DNA of 64,000 bases from Branchiostoma floridae (GCF_000003815.2 NC_049989.1:2035644-2099643), one strand, 5' to 3'. Positions 42,926 through 56,470 are shown, counted from the stretch's first letter. Program-made: numbers and translations. Notes: generated from the letters alone by a model not told the origin.

Positions 42926-43321
42926 CTTTGTGCATCGGTTTGGTGGGACAAGCCCAGGAAATTACTTGATAGAATTACACGTCTCATTAATTCAATCCCT
43001 GCATGAGAGGAGTTTGCTGGGGGACATCCCATTGATATGCCATATAACCAGGTTATGGTATGATGTATATCAGGTGAGGGGAGCCAAGGCCTGCAGGTCC
43101 CAGCATGTCGCCCCGTGTTCGGGCCAATCACAGGTTCCCGACCAGGCTGCAATGTCAGGCGTGCCTCCAGGTGCACTCTTCTTACCTTGGCCATTAGTGT
43201 CGGAGTCCAGGGAACTCCTGATGGAATGGTGCCTGTGAATGTCATTATAAAAGTTTTAAAAAGTTAGTTAGGGGTGAAGGTAGTCCCATGGCATTTGAGG
43301 GCAATGGGATGTTGGTTGTTA

Positions 43322-43640
43322 ACAGCGCTATCTCCAGGACCTGTCCCTCTGTCCGTTCTGGGACAGAAATTTTCTTGTTGGGATGGACAAAAATTTTACC
43401 CTTTCCGTTCAGGCCGTAATAGCAGTAGGTTGTTATCAGGGCTATCTCCACCAGACCTGTCCCTCCGTCCTGGGACGGAAATTTTCTTTTTGGGATGGAC
43501 AAAAATTTTACCCTTTCCATACAGGCTGTAATGACAGTAGGAACGTTATCAGCCCTGTCTCCAGAACCTGTCTCTCCATCCTGGGATGGAAATTTGCTTA
43601 TTGGGATGGATACAAGTGTTACTTTTTCCATGATTTAAAA
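43322..43640. repeat. Three units of about 114 bp of the CCGTCC repeat
   Basis: 'tatctccaggacctgtccct', 'tgggacagaaattttcttgt' and 'gggatggacaaaaattttac' recur from 43327, 43441 and 43554. Confidence 0.85.
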
Positions 43641-44524
43641 AAGATTGGATTCCAAAAATCTGAACTTCATGACGTGAAATAGATGAAAATGTGTTTAACT
43701 TATCATAAGCCTAAAAAGACAGATTTAACAACTAAAATGAAGATCATGTTGCTTGAGTAAGCTGTTACCCTGTGCATCTACACTACAAGTATTTATATTC
43801 ATTGACCTAATATTAAGATTTACAGACATTCTACCACTCATAACTTGAGTGTAACCAAACTTGGCAGCAGCATGTTCATAAGACATGCCCCAGGGATCCT
43901 CCTCCTCATGATACATGACACATCCTCTCCGCTAAGACGTGAATCATCTGGAGACAGGAAGGAAGTCATCTCGAAGATGACGTTTGAAGAATGTAGGAGG
44001 ATTAAGACAAGATAGCGCGATGTTGTTCTTGATACAAGGGCTTGAGTGCGATGTTGTTCTTGATACAAGGGCTTGGGTGGAGGTCATTTTGGGTATCGTC
44101 TTTGTACCAGCTTAGAAAAGAGTAAGAAATAGTCATGCCTTCAAGTACCAGAGTTGTTACCCAGAATAGTGGTGTTAAATTATTTTTAACAGCTATAGAG
44201 ATATTGTACAGTGAAACTTGTTGTGACTGTTAGTAGGCTCATCCTCACTAGACTAAGCTTTATATTAAACAATGCTAACAGCTAGATGACCAAAGGGCAC
44301 TTAAGGGCACTTATACCAGCTATACAGATACAGATAGAGGTTACTTTAATTTACATTTTACCAATTTTATTGCTTGCTGTTTTAGAAAAGGAAAAATGGA
44401 TGGAAAACATTAAAATTTGTAAAACAAAAATTAACCAAGAAATTTAAATGACCACTTTTTGTGCTTGCTGACAAAATAAATGTAAAAGAAAACTAGGGGA
44501 CAAAAAAATAAACGTGCAATCTGC

Positions 44525-44665
44525 CACTAAAAAATCAAGACCATAGCACATCCAGAATTTCTGCTGCAGTACCAAAGTCACATACCAGGGGGCCCAAAAT
44601 TGACCTTGACCTTTGTCCCAAAACTACATTTGTATATCTCCATTTTTCATGGAGATAACAATGTG
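44525..44665 (+). mobile_element. Fragment of the GGAGGTA-hairpin element
   Basis: 'aaaaatcaagaccatagcac', 'ctgctgcagtaccaaagtc', 'cagggggcccaaaattgacc' and the end hairpin TCTCCAT-TTTTC-ATGGAGA match 15850-16110. Confidence 0.6.
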
Positions 44666-45399
44666 AAACACAATGATACAACAGTTTGGAAACACAGACA
44701 CACATTGTGTCGTTATCGGCATGTATCAGAATCCCTGAGCTGTGTCACTCACCCCGGACCAGGTGTCCGTCAGGTAACACCTGTTCCTGTGTTATCTCCA
44801 GCTGCACCACACCTCGCACTAATCACTCACACCTTTGTGGGTCACTTTGGCATTGTTCAAAGGATAGGTGCGACATCTTCCCACAGTTTTAAGCAGGCGT
44901 AGGGAAAATGTTGACGTGTTTCCCATTTCAGTCCTGACAAAATAAGCGTCGTCAGGTAGTGAGTTTTTGTTGTGTTTTTTCCTTTTGGAGTTTAGCCAAA
45001 GTTAAAATCGGTCAAATACAGTTTACAAATTTATGTAGAAATGACCTGGACACTGTCACTTTGTATGTCATGTTGTAATCATACTAGTACAATCTAGCAT
45101 GACTAGCATATTGATAAACTGAACAAAGACGTACAATGTTTAATGCACATTCATAAATCAACTGTTAAAAGCTTCAATCTGTCACGGAGTGTGAAATGCA
45201 AACTAAGAAGTATGTTTTGATGCTGAATTTCTTGATCACTCAGATGATGTAGATACTACTAGATAAGCTTCTACTACTACCAACTACCTTTTGTATAGTT
45301 TGTTGTTCGTACCAGGAAGATTCCCCTTGCTCTTTTCGACACACACAATGGCCATGGCTTCAATTCCTGTCCTAAGGACTGTGACCCTTTCCAGTAGCA

Positions 45400-45500
45400 T
45401 GCATGTTGGATAAGCGACAACGACCAAGATTTGAACTCCTGACCTTTTTGCAGTTACTGTAATACTTTTGGCTAGTGCCAATGACCCTGACACGTAGCCA
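45400..45500 (-). mobile_element. Probable SINE head, minus orientation
   Basis: Minus strand has GGTCAGGAGTTCAAATCTTGG as a B-box-like segment; the A box is poor. Confidence 0.35.
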
Positions 45501-45544
45501 TACCACTTCAGTTTCCTCCTTTCTTGTCACTGTGGTAAGAACAT

Positions 45545-45850
45545 CTTGGTGTGTGTGATACGCCATGAGGAACGTGCGCTGTCAGGTCTGAACTACGATA
45601 CCCCAGAGTCAATCCGTCATGGCAAGAACGTGGACCGGGGTGTCGCAATCTCCCAAGGCGAAGTTTCCCCTGATAAATGTCGTCCCTGCGCGACGGAGAG
45701 ACACCTATGATCATACAGGTGGTCTGCGTGATGCAGCCCCGGGCCGTCCGTCGATGCTTGTCTCCTAAATCTACGGCACGCCGGGTCTCTGTTTCTCGCG
45801 AATGTGAAATGAATGGAGTGTTGTCGGAGGGTGAAGACCGCAGTCATTTG
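45545..45850. promoter_or_regulatory. Repeat-poor CpG-rich island
   Basis: High CpG content (gcgcgacgg, cacgccggg), 'cctatgatcatacaggtgg' and TGATAAATG. Candidate regulatory DNA. Confidence 0.28.
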
Positions 45851-46599
45851 CAAAAGGTCCTCTGTTTGTCAGCACAGTTTTTATCAACTGAGAAAATGCA
45901 GTTTGACACATGGCAGTGTTGGATAGATGGGAGGGGAACAATCTGTCTTACGCATATACTGTGGAACTTGGAAGTGTTTTAGCAGGTCGTCTCAAGTGCG
46001 ACTGTTGAACTGCCCACATCCTGAGTACAGAGCTGAAGTTTTACAGTTAAGGTTAATTCTCGTCATACTTCAAAACTGACACGGAAAATCCCGATTGTAC
46101 TATATTAACACTATTAATAACTTTATTGCAAATTCAAGCCCAAAGGCTAATTGCAAACAAAGCCAAACAAATCATTAAGGTAAAATTGATAAACTGAATG
46201 ATGTAATGTGATTGTAGTAACAGCTATTTTAAATCCATTTCTACTTGAAGGTTTTGAAGGTTTTGCATGCAATGGAAGATGAATAGTATGACTACAATGT
46301 TTTGTTTGATAAACGGGTTAGGCGACATATGTTTAAAGATTATTGTTGATCGTTTCAATGTGAAGAGGTTGGAAAAATATTGTAACCACCTATCTATTGT
46401 AACTATGCAATCATTGGAAAGCATGTGCTTACCAGGGTATTAGTAGTAGCAGGGAAGATAGATAATGTTTCAGAATCTGTCCCCGACGACTGACACCTAT
46501 CTGTAACTATACGATCATTGCAAAACATTAAATGTATTATAAGTAATAGCAGGGAAGTTAGACATTGTTTCTGTGTCCGACGACTGACACAACTGCCTC

Positions 46600-47420
46600 A
46601 TGGATGACCCCGTGCCACCCCAACTCCATTATTGGCTTGTTTGCCTCTAGTCATAGAAATCCCGAACTTTAATGTTCCCTGTTTGATCCGCCCAGATTGA
46701 GGGGGCAAAACCGATATGGGAAAGAGATCTTAGGAGACAAGCTTTGTCGGATTGGATACTGCGACCCGACACCACAGTTTAGTACCCGTAGTTACACGTA
46801 GTGGCAGAGTTTGATCGCCGTATTGCATTCACACTGACCGCCAGGCAAAAGTCCACTTAGGTGTATCACACACAGAACACATTGTACGGAAACTATCATG
46901 TACAGAAAGGAGAGAGCGTTGGATCGGCGATAATAACCAGGTGATTATGGTAATACCTGTCTGTGCCAGGCCGTGACGGGACGGCCGGCTAAGCGGGGGC
47001 AGTTTACACGCTGTAATTTCTCTGCCGGGCGGTCTAATGATGAGAGCTGGAGGAGCCTGGGCCATTTAGGGGACATTCTTGTTCCTGCTTATCTTGTCCA
47101 TTGATCGGCTATCTCTGCACAGGGGGAGATATGCTTCAGGAAGTGCCGGGGTAGGTTTATATGGTGCCATTTTACAGACGGGTGTCTCTGCCGGCTTCCC
47201 CTTTCCAAATGCCGGTCTGGGACCTCTGGGTGCCCTCCCATCGCACGGGATATCAGACATACATCAGCACCCTCTGTCCTGCCGTCATGTCGGCCTGTCA
47301 TTTTGTGCACGACTTCCCTTTTTTTGTCATTTTAATTCGTCCGGGGCGCCAAACTTGACAGGTTCACTGCATCTTTCTGTAATGGTCGCGACGTGACGTC
47401 CCGTCACTTCCACAGTACTG
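46600..47420. promoter_or_regulatory. Large repeat-poor island
   Basis: About 800 bases without any repeat seen elsewhere. Contains CACTTAGGTGTATCACAC (T-box-like), GGCGATAATAACC, CCAGGTGATTATGG, GCGGTCTAATGATG and GCTTATCTTG (GATA). Several overlapping open frames are short and unconvincing. Confidence 0.38.
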
Positions 47421-47569
47421 CGGCGTGTCTGGCATCACGTTACACGATATTGAAATCCTAGCAAGATTAAGTTCGGGGTAATGACAGCGACCACCATGGA
47501 GTGGCTTCATTTTTCCAGCCAGATAAAGGTGTTGCGTCGTTAACTTTGACACTACCCACATGGCCCCTG

Positions 47570-47861
47570 TGTTACTAAATAATTCAGCGACCCCTCACTC
47601 GCTCCGGCTAGTGTTACTCACCGAAACGCCGCCGCTCTCACACACACAAACGAGGGATGAAGCGGTGATGCATCTCCCGACATGAATTGTGGTCGTGACG
47701 GACAGACGCCGCGCCACCTCTCCGGACGTCATTGGCCATTCACGCCAGCTGAATGGCGGCATAATCAGCCGGTGTGATAAAAGGCAGATTTCCTGGCCTG
47801 GCACCTCGCTGTCCCCCAGTGGCTCCAGACGCCAGGCAGATTACAGTCCAGCCCGTCCCTC
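47570..47861. promoter_or_regulatory. Repeat-poor CpG-rich island beside a triplication
   Basis: Contains CGTCATTGGCCATTC, GGCATAATCAGC and CCGGTGTGATAAAAGG, the latter joining a GGTGTGA T-box-type half-site to GATAAAA. Confidence 0.35.
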
Positions 47862-48450
47862 TGGGAGGAAAAACACTTGCCTCCGCCATCGATTGAAAAT
47901 AATTTTGATTATTAATATCTCTCCTAGCCGTTAGGTCAAACACATTCATCACGAGGGTTTCTAGCCCCACTTTTAAGTTTAAGACTGTATGGCTGGTGCT
48001 TGTATTTTGAAGTGTTTCTTTTATGAAACAGCAGTGTTTGGCAGTAGTAAAAAGGGCCAGTGATGAGGCATCTTCTGGGAGGAAAAAGACTTGCCTTGGC
48101 ATGGATTGAAAATAATTTTGATTATTAATATCTCCTACTAGCAGTTAGGTGAAACACATTCATCACAAGGGTTTCTTCCAGCCTTGCTTTTAAGCCTGGT
48201 GCTTGTATTTTGTGTTTCTTTTATGAAGCAGCAGTGTTTGGCAGTAGTAAAAAGGGCCAGGGAGGAAAAACACTTGCCTTGGCATCAATTGAAAATAATT
48301 TTGATCGTTAATATCTCTCCTAGTAGCCGTTAGGTGAAAAACATTCATCACACTTTCTTCCAGTCCTGCTTTTAAGCTTGTGCTTGACTTTTGAAGTGTT
48401 TCTAGCATGAAACAGCAGCGTTTGGCAGTAGTAAAAAGGGCCAGTGAGGC
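47862..48450. repeat. Three tandem units of about 190-215 bp
   Basis: Units from 47862, 48078 and 48261 share 'ggaggaaaaacacttgcc', 'gattgaaaataattttgatt', 'attaatatctctcctag', 'acattcatcac' and 'cagcagtgtttggcagtagt'. The AT-rich core is better kept than the flanks. Confidence 0.9.
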
Positions 48451-48499
48451 GTCCTGCTGGCTTCACAGTGCGCTTGCCCCAGGCCATGCACAACCACAC

Positions 48500-49335
48500 A
48501 GACACCTTTAATTGCCAGCTGGATTCAGGGGAGTCTCGCTGTAGGGCAGCCTAATAAAGTGTATTTGTCCAAGCATAATGATGATGACACAGTTTGCACA
48601 CAGTACGTCAGTTTGAGTTTTAGCTGAACTAACTGAGGAGACAGGTTTAATAGGGGAAAAGATGAGAAATGTCCTATGAATTATGATGCAGAAATGGTAC
48701 TAATGGTTTTATAGTTATCTGACTATAAGAGTTACTGCATGCTACAAAATTACTCTATCTTTAGGAGAAAATTAAAAGTGTAAACGTAAATTAGTTGGAG
48801 TGAATAATTATATGAGGGATTTTAGATACAATTACCTTCCTTTATCAATGTTGCTAAAACTGCCAAAGATTTAAATCTATTTGATCAAGTTTCACAGATA
48901 TTGGCACAAAAAATGGTCTCTCTTGACTCAGGTCTACTTGTATTTTTTTACATTCATCTGAGTCATATTTTTCACATTCCAGAACCTCAGTACGGTCTCA
49001 ATAGATGCAGATAGAAAATTCTTGTCACAGTGGTGTTTCTGAATGCCCTACATTTTCTTTTTTACCATCATTGTTTTTTACATGGATTTTAATTAAGATA
49101 TTTCCCAGGTTGTGGTATGTCTGTACATTCTCAATAGCTACAGATGGAAACTGCTTCGTTCTGTGGTTTGTAATCCCTTGTCACTGAATGTCCTCCTGAA
49201 TCATTACAATGCCATTCCACATTACACTCTCATTACTGCAGCTCAATTTAACAAGGAAAATAGGAGACAAATTCAATACCTGACCCAGAGAAAGGACGGT
49301 GTCAGGGAGATTTACGGTGCTGTCTGATTCACAGG
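48500..49335. other. Desert sequence, nothing recognised
   Basis: AT-rich; a faint duplication of 'ctcaatagatgcagatagaa' (48998) and 'ctcaatagctacagatggaa' (49129). Confidence 0.45.
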
Positions 49336-49339
49336 TGTT

Positions 49340-49765
49340 TTACAAACAAGCAGGTGGTCTCGCGACCTCGCCTTTCTTCTTGTTCAATTACCACTCAGGA
49401 TTATAACGACGTCCGATAATTAATGTGACGCGTCGCATTCATTGCTAAGGTGACCGCGCATCAAGCTCGCTCATCCGTTCTGACACAAAGCAGTCTCCCG
49501 TTGTCAGGATAACAAAACCGTCCGGTGAAAGAGTCGCCGTATCTCCGCGGACTGTTGCACCCTGTAATCTATACCCTTCTGATCCAATTTTGTATCCGAT
49601 TGAGCTTGAAGAAGTTGATCAACTCAATTCATAAAAGCAATTCATGTCCTTCCGGAGCTGCTCTAATGCTGCCCACCGGGGGAATCACTGTGTCTTCGCT
49701 TGTCTCCCAAACTACATTGAGACAGAAAAGGACGGCTTAGCCCGGGACCAGCATTTAATTGAGCA
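49340..49765. promoter_or_regulatory. Repeat-poor island rich in homeodomain cores
   Basis: Contains TTCAATTACCACTCAGGATTA, CGATAATTAATGTGACGCG, AATTCATAAAAGC and GCATTTAATTGAG. Candidate enhancer. Confidence 0.4.
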
Positions 49766-51030
49766 GGAAAAATTTGATAATTTCTGCAGTTAGGCAGATG
49801 TCTGTCCTTTCCCGGGTCAGGGGTTGCCGTGGTATTATGTTTGTCGAGTTGTAAGCATCCCCTTGGTACAGGAAGGGTCTATGGGAGGTCTCCAAAGTTC
49901 GCTGATTCTGAGATAACAATGTTACAACTCTGACAATGGTGTGAATTTTCTTGCTCTCCTGTAAGTAATGGTTTGAGCATGATATCATCTTGGATTTCTA
50001 AATCTATCTTTGCCCTTACTTTTATTTTTGAGTAATTATGTCCTCAACTAATGCCTTGATTAAGTGTAAAATTTAGATGAAAATTTCCTAGCAATAATTT
50101 TGCCATTATGAATAATCGTCTGCCATTAGAATTAGCCTCCAACAGGCCTTCCTACAGGTCCTGAAGTAAGGTTTGTAGAATTGGGCAATTTTGGTATAAT
50201 TGACCACAGGAGTCAGTCCATGCAAGGACATTATATCCATGCTAGGGTTAACAATTTCCCTATCCAAATTGTGCTGGCCAATGAAACTCTATTGTGGGAA
50301 AACTCCTCAACAAACTATTCTCCCTACAGCCAGCATAGTTAGCCTGGTAGAAACTACCCTCCATGCCTTGTTGAAGTGTAAAAATTAGATAGTAATTCCC
50401 TATCAATAGTTTTGTTTACAACATTGACAAATGCGTCCCTTGGGTCAGTTTTTGAAGTTGACTTCCGCTCGGGGATGTGGTGTTTTTTACACCTCTTGTT
50501 CCGGTGTGCTTGCTTCAGGTTAGCCTGCTCTGTAGTCACATTGTCAAATTATGTGTATGATACTTTTTGAGTGGTAATGTTACCATCGTTCTTGTTTTGA
50601 TTTGTTTGCATTAGATTATGATTATAGTTTGATAGTATTATGATTAGCACCACTGTTTGATTGGAATGTAGCACTAGACCACATCATATTTATCATTAAT
50701 GATGTTAGATTAGTACACCAGTATAGAAAGGATGAGAAGGAAAGAGAAGAATAGAAAGTTTGTAGTTGTTAATAATCCGTTTTATTTGGCATACATTATA
50801 CCTGATACAATGGTTGTGCAATGAGCGTTAACTTTATTCCAAACGTTCAAAGTGTACAAACTACAACTACAAACAACAACTAGGAAAGTAAGAATCAAAG
50901 TTAAGAACTGGAATATATTGTGATATAGTTTTGAAGTAACAACGAAAAGTTGCTCCCACAACAATGAGTGGAATAAATTTTAAATAAACTTAAAGTTAGA
51001 GATAGCCCTGCTGCTGACATTGCCTGATTT
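49766..51030. other. Desert sequence, nothing recognised
   Basis: AT-rich, no element or exon supported. Confidence 0.45.
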
Positions 51031-51039
51031 TAGACAGGT

Positions 51040-51480
51040 TCCTACTGTCCTAGCTTCTTCTGCCTGCTGTTAGTAGTGATGACAGAGGTACCATGGGAGC
51101 GTAACTTCCTGTTCATAATGCCACACACTTGATGTGGAAGACCAAAATGGATGATGCGCTTTTGTATCGCGGAATTTGACTGCAGTTTTGCCCTGTTATG
51201 GCTGTGGTAGGAACCAGACCTTTTGCCCCATGTGACAGAGGTGACAAAAGATGATAAAGTGCCTTCCTGTGCGTGACAGCGGTGTCACATGATCGGACGA
51301 GGACAGTCTAATTGAGAAAGATTTACCGCCATATCGTCGCTACTTCCTGTAGATCCAGTTCTCCCCTCCATTTTTAAACTTTACACCTGTCCGTCTTCCT
51401 CATTTCCCATCGGCCTGGGGACAGAGGAATTAGGTGGCAAATTTTCACACGGCCCGCTGAGATTGGTGCCTAAAGGTTGA
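51040..51480. promoter_or_regulatory. Repeat-poor island
   Basis: Contains TGACAGAGGTGACAAAAGATG, TGTCACATGATCGG and TCTAATTGAG. Weakly supported candidate. Confidence 0.25.
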
Positions 51481-51779
51481 CACCTCTTCTGCACAATCCA
51501 GTGAATTTTAGGCCCCCCTTTTTTTTCATTATAAAGAGATGAATTAAGATACTAAAAGATGACCAAGCAGATTTATTTCTTGAAAATTTTGGTCATCCAA
51601 CCCTTCTGACCTTCAATATCATGCAGCTTTTAGTGTCTTGGGAGCACAAGACGATGGTTGCAAAACCTAAAAGAAAAGTTCTACGTAAAACATTGGTAAT
51701 TGGTGCCTAGCTCCTAGTTAAGTTTGAAACCTCTACCCTACCATAGGAGACCACTTGTACACGATCCAGAGCACTGCTG

Positions 51780-51975
51780 TTGTCTCCTTTTTTATGGGGA
51801 TTACCCCCGTCACAGGTTATCACACCCGACGATCGCCAGCGCGGCCGTTAAATGGCCGCACGTCTGATTCTGTGTTTTCCTGTCCTTCCCCCTGAACAAT
51901 GGGGTTGGTCGGGATTGTTGTTACGACTTCGCCACCTGTCTGGCCCGACGTGATAAGATCAGGTCATCCTATACA
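51780..51975. promoter_or_regulatory. Repeat-poor island with GCGGCC...GGCCGC hairpin
   Basis: GCGGCCGTTAAATGGCCGC (about 51840-51858) can form a short stem-loop; CACAGGTTATCACACCCGACG and CGTGATAAGATCAGG lie beside it. Confidence 0.28.
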
Positions 51976-52544
51976 TGTGTGGGCCTCCAATATAGTAGAC
52001 CTACAGCAACTCAACGACAGTACAAGTCATAATGTTCTTTACTGTTAAAAGGGACAGCATCACTTTCACACTTACAAAACTGTGATATCTTTGATAGTGT
52101 CAATGAGCTAAAGGGTATCACAATAAACGCAATAAACTCAACTCAATACTTATATTCATTGCACAGGTGTATTCTCCTAATTGATACAGCACCAACTTGT
52201 CTAAATTTACCTTTCTGTTATCCATTTTGTATTTATGTATGTGTGTTGACATTGTTTATTACTCTTGTTTTATGCTTTTGTTTTTGAGTAGAAGGCTTTA
52301 TATATTAAGCTAACTGACAGGTGCTTTTTGCCTGATACTCACAAAATGTGTGTGAATGAAATAAGATAGATAAACATGTGTGGGCCGTTGAGCGGTGACA
52401 CTACCCATCGCGACTCACTCCCTTAACTCGTGAGGCTGCTGTTTTTTTGTGTTTCTTAAGCTGTTTGTCTTCACCCCAGACCTTTTGAAAAAAAAAAATT
52501 TTTAAAACCTGTCTGTCCAATTTTTTCCTGAAAAAAATCCGTGA

Positions 52545-52745
52545 ATGAATTTGGTGTGGCCTCAGGTCACCCTACACATGTGTGGGCCGCTGGGCAGTGA
52601 CATCACCCATCGCATCGCGCCTCTCCCCGGCGGTGTCGGGTGTCAGGATGAGCGTTCGGAGATTAGCGGCAAATCCAGCCCTGAGCCAAGTATCCCCCGT
52701 CTTGTCAGGCCAGAGGAAGTCACACCGATCCCCGGTTGAGAGATA
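52545..52745. promoter_or_regulatory. CpG-rich island, partly duplicated from 52370
   Basis: 'catgtgtgggccgctgggca' with 'gtgacatcacccatcgc' repeats 52374-52410. Contains GGAGATTAGCGGC and GAAGTCACACCGATC. Confidence 0.28.
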
Positions 52746-52813
52746 AAACACAACACAATGGATCAAGACGTGCCAACAAGGCTGACTGCGCCTTAAATTG
52801 GTTGTACGAGAGA

Positions 52814-53166
52814 CAGGGCTCGAAATAACACAGTTAGTGCAGGTAAAATTGGGGCTGTGCGGGTATTTCTGGTATCTACCTGCACCTTACCTGCACCAAG
52901 GAGGTTAAAAAACCTCCTTGCCTGCACTTGTCCATGTTCTGGGTTTTTACATAAATGTCATATGATGTAGGTGTATGTGGATTGTTATTAGCTGTATTGA
53001 ATGTTACAGTATAAAAGAAACAAATAGCAATGGTTCCTGAACAATTATAGTATGATCCATACTTCCTAAATTCAGAGTGGTGCAGGTAAAATTTGTCTGT
53101 TGCGGGTAATTTCCAGTGTTACCTTCACCAGTGCAGTTATGCAGAAAAAAGTATTTCGAGCCCTGG
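52814..53166. mobile_element. MITE of the AGGGCTCGAAATA family (inverted relative to 12819)
   Basis: CAGGGCTCGAAATAACA at the left, GTATTTCGAGCCCTGG at the right. The interior matches 12819-13102 in reverse complement ('caatggttcctgaacaatt'). Confidence 0.8.
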
Positions 53167-53991
53167 AGAGACAAGTACGAGTTGGCACCGCGGGGTCAGC
53201 CGCGATGGGAACAACACTACCCACAAAGGGGGGAGAGGGATTATGTGGAAATCCAGCCTTTAGCCAAGCATGTAAGAGATGTAGTATGAGCCCATGTTGG
53301 GGTGGGAACAGCAGAGATAAGGGAAAACGGAAGGAAAGAGTTGATAGCGGGGACATGGCCAAAAAGGGGCGGAGTGGGGAGATAAAAACGCCGCAGTTGG
53401 TGTACGAGATTAGGGAATTAATTTGGCAATTTTGGTACCAGGAAGTTCAATAGGACAGTAGGGAAGGAAGGAGATGCCGAGATAGGGTGCTTCCATTGTG
53501 TGGTGCACGCCATAGGAGGTCCATGTGTCTACAGTTTTTCAGTCGCACAAGTGTGATTTGTGTTTGTGATGAACAGCAATTGTTCTCTATTCTCCAAGCC
53601 GAGGTTGATGCTTGTTTTTAATGTCTTTTTAGAACTTCTCTAGTTGTGTTGTAAAAAAAAATCTTACACGAACACTCATTTGGCACCAAAAAAAGAACTT
53701 TTTTGGCGAAGGTACATTGTAGTAAGCATAACATCACATCTTCTTGTGTGTGTGTACGAAGAAAAGAAGTGGGCAGCTGAGCAGAATTTGTATCAGTTAA
53801 GCCTTGATAAGATGACCTGTCACATCATTTTTAGATGCTCCATAGTTTGTATGACTGATTACCTCTCACAGTTTCCACCACCCATGGGAGTACTGCTGTG
53901 GTTAACACGTTTCCTGTCCAAAGGCTGTGTTTGGGCTTTTAGAGAAAAATTTGTGGACTAGATATGGAAGCAGGGAAGGTATTCCCTACTC

Positions 53992-54183
53992 TCAAAGCAG
54001 AGGTTTGACTGTTTTTTTTACGTGTTTTAGGCATTTTTGTCAAGCTTTCTATTTTGTGCTGTTTTCTTTATGCTGTCAGATATAAAGTAAATATACAAAA
54101 AGCACAGAATAGAAAGCCCCCCCCAAAATGCCTTAAAACTCATTAAAAAAACAGCTTGGGCCAAACCTTTGCTTGGAGAGTAT
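53992..54183. mobile_element. MITE of the CTCTCCAAGCAGAGG family
   Basis: ACTCTCAAAGCAGAGGTT and AACCTTTGCTTGGAGAGT are near-perfect inverted ends; interior has 'gtcaagctttctattttgtg' against its complement. Confidence 0.75.
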
Positions 54184-54513
54184 CTCTTTCCTAGCTTCTG
54201 ACAGACCTTCATATGGGGTATGGATATTAGAAGTAGCGTATAAATGAATGGCCTGGAAAGTCAGTCCACAGGAAAGGTATCATTCTCAACACTTTGTACT
54301 TGACTCTCTTTCATGAAAACTGTATTTGCAGGGAGGTTTTGCTCTTCAACCTACTTGCCTAAATGTAATTGGAAAATATTTTATGGAGAAGTTGTATTGT
54401 GTTAGGGGGACCTGTATCTTCACCCTACCATAAGTAACAAAGGGACCTTTAATCCCTCTATTATCACTTGTTTGGATAAAGTAATAATAATGACGTATCC
54501 CTTGGGGAAGGAA

Positions 54514-54840
54514 GGTAGGATAGGTGGTGCATTCACTTGACAAGTATAGTACCATAATTACTTTTTAAGTGCTCTATCATTTTTCTTCAATTACAACATA
54601 GAACTAGAAAAGTTGGGACTGGACAAGAGCCCGTTTTTCATAGTTGTGTATTGTGTAACAGTTGAGTTTAAAGGCAAAGAAAAATGCAAGAAAACTTAGT
54701 ACTGTACTGTTTAGGGAGAATAGTAGGATAGGTGGTGCATTCACTTGTGGAGTACTGTAATTACTTTTTAAGTGCTCATTTTTCTTCAGTTACAATATCA
54801 AGAGCTTTTTTTTTCATAGTTGTGTATTGTGTTGAGTTTT
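54514..54840. repeat. Direct duplication of 120-150 bp
   Basis: 'aggataggtggtgcattcac ... aattactttttaagtgctc ... tcatagttgtgtattgtg' at 54518 and 54724. Confidence 0.85.
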
Positions 54841-54844
54841 ACCT

Positions 54845-56470
54845 TGCCAAAGTGTTCCCATCTATGAAAGAAAACTCAGTTCGATGTATCACTGCCTTAG
54901 GGTAAACACCTGATTCTTGTAAAGAGGAAAGTTTAGTCGACCACCCACTGCTTCAGTCTCACCTGTTTGAGGGTCTGCATACCTTTTTCTGCGAGGCGTA
55001 GCAAGCTATTTTAATTCACTGTTAATCGTTCCCGGCCCATTTTAATTCAACGTTAGGTGTTGTTAGTAAATTATTCGTGAAGGGTTGTTAGTCGCTTAGA
55101 TTTTACGTAGCATCATGTTGTGTGTTATCCTGAATTCATTGTTAGGTGTCATTGTCATTTGGCAAAGTTGAATGCCAGATTGCCCAAAACTTGCAACGTT
55201 GCATCCAATGAAATTGTTCCCAAACAACAAGTAAAGTTGCATCATCCCTCCTAAATTTAGCATTAAATGTTGCCAGGATCCCCCATTCAGACCCTCCTAT
55301 GTCACCTCACCTGTCTTGAGTTGACCTTGCAGTGTCTTACTTCACCTTGTTTTTTATTGCCTGCCAACCCTAGCCTAAGCGGTGGAGTCTGTTCAAACTA
55401 TAATTCTTGCATGACAATACCTACATATTAATTGATTATTTCGATTTTCTTTGTAATAATCAAGAACAGCTCGATCCTACATTTAACTTTTATCACAACT
55501 CTGATGAGCAAAATGCAACTTTGACACATAATAAGTATGATGGTTTCTTTCCTTTTCTATGATGGTACTGAAACATCATATCTATAAGATAAGTCCTGAC
55601 CACATCATATTCTGTCATGAACTGAGATGATTTGCCATATGATGAATGATTTGCTTTTATCACTTGATCTTTCCACCCAGACAAATTTATCCGTCAATTG
55701 ACCTAAATTCTTCCAAATGTGGCCTGCCTGTGTACCGTTATTGTAAAATCACCTTTCAGTATGGATATGAGTATCAATGCATAAAACATCACGTCAAAAT
55801 GAGTTTGGATCACCTACGCCTGATGGACATTTTAAGAGTAATTCTTTTGGTAAATATTAAAAGTGAAGATCCCCCAGCAGACAAGTTTATACATTTTTTA
55901 CACATATCACTTTACTGGGCACGGGGTTATGACTATTGGTAACACAGTTATTATCATATTTTATCCCACCACTAACTGTAAGTGTCAACATCATCAAGGT
56001 TTATGGGGGGAGTGCTATCATATTATTGGGATGTTGTAAGAATGAAATATTTCAGACTATGGATGATATAGAGAATGGCGAATAAGCTAGTGGATGTTCT
56101 GAGTACTAAGTATGTAATAACTAACCAGCTCAGAAAAGAACAAGAAATAGAACATTTCACATGATTTAGACTACATGTATATCAGGGCTTTCTGGTTCTG
56201 GTATACAATGTACCATATCAAGGAAAGTATCAACAGATTATGAAGATATGTGATCTGTTTTCTTTCTGGATGTCAAATGAGTAACTAGTATTTTTCACTT
56301 TTTTCAAGTTTTCTGTACATGTCATGTATGATATCCTGCATATGCTATTGTCCAGTGTATCATGTAGACTTGTCCAGTTATGTAATGAGGCCACAGGAAG
56401 AATAGATACAATGTAAATTGTCAAACTGATTGTGGATCTGAAAAAAAAAACTAAAACTCTTCTTCTGTTT
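54845..56470. other. Desert sequence; one open frame without known family
   Basis: Mostly AT-rich. 55800-55942 reads MSLDHLRLMDILRVILLVN... on the plus strand and could be an upstream piece of the broken coding stretch that follows; unsupported otherwise. Confidence 0.3.

Noticed and set aside
42889-43631. Overlapping 85- to 128-codon frames on both strands
   Set aside because: Cover the minisatellite and the CCGTCC repeat; the peptides repeat with the unit.
53100-53453. 117-codon frame
   Set aside because: Starts inside a MITE and runs into repeat-poor DNA with low-complexity Gly/Lys; no similarity known.
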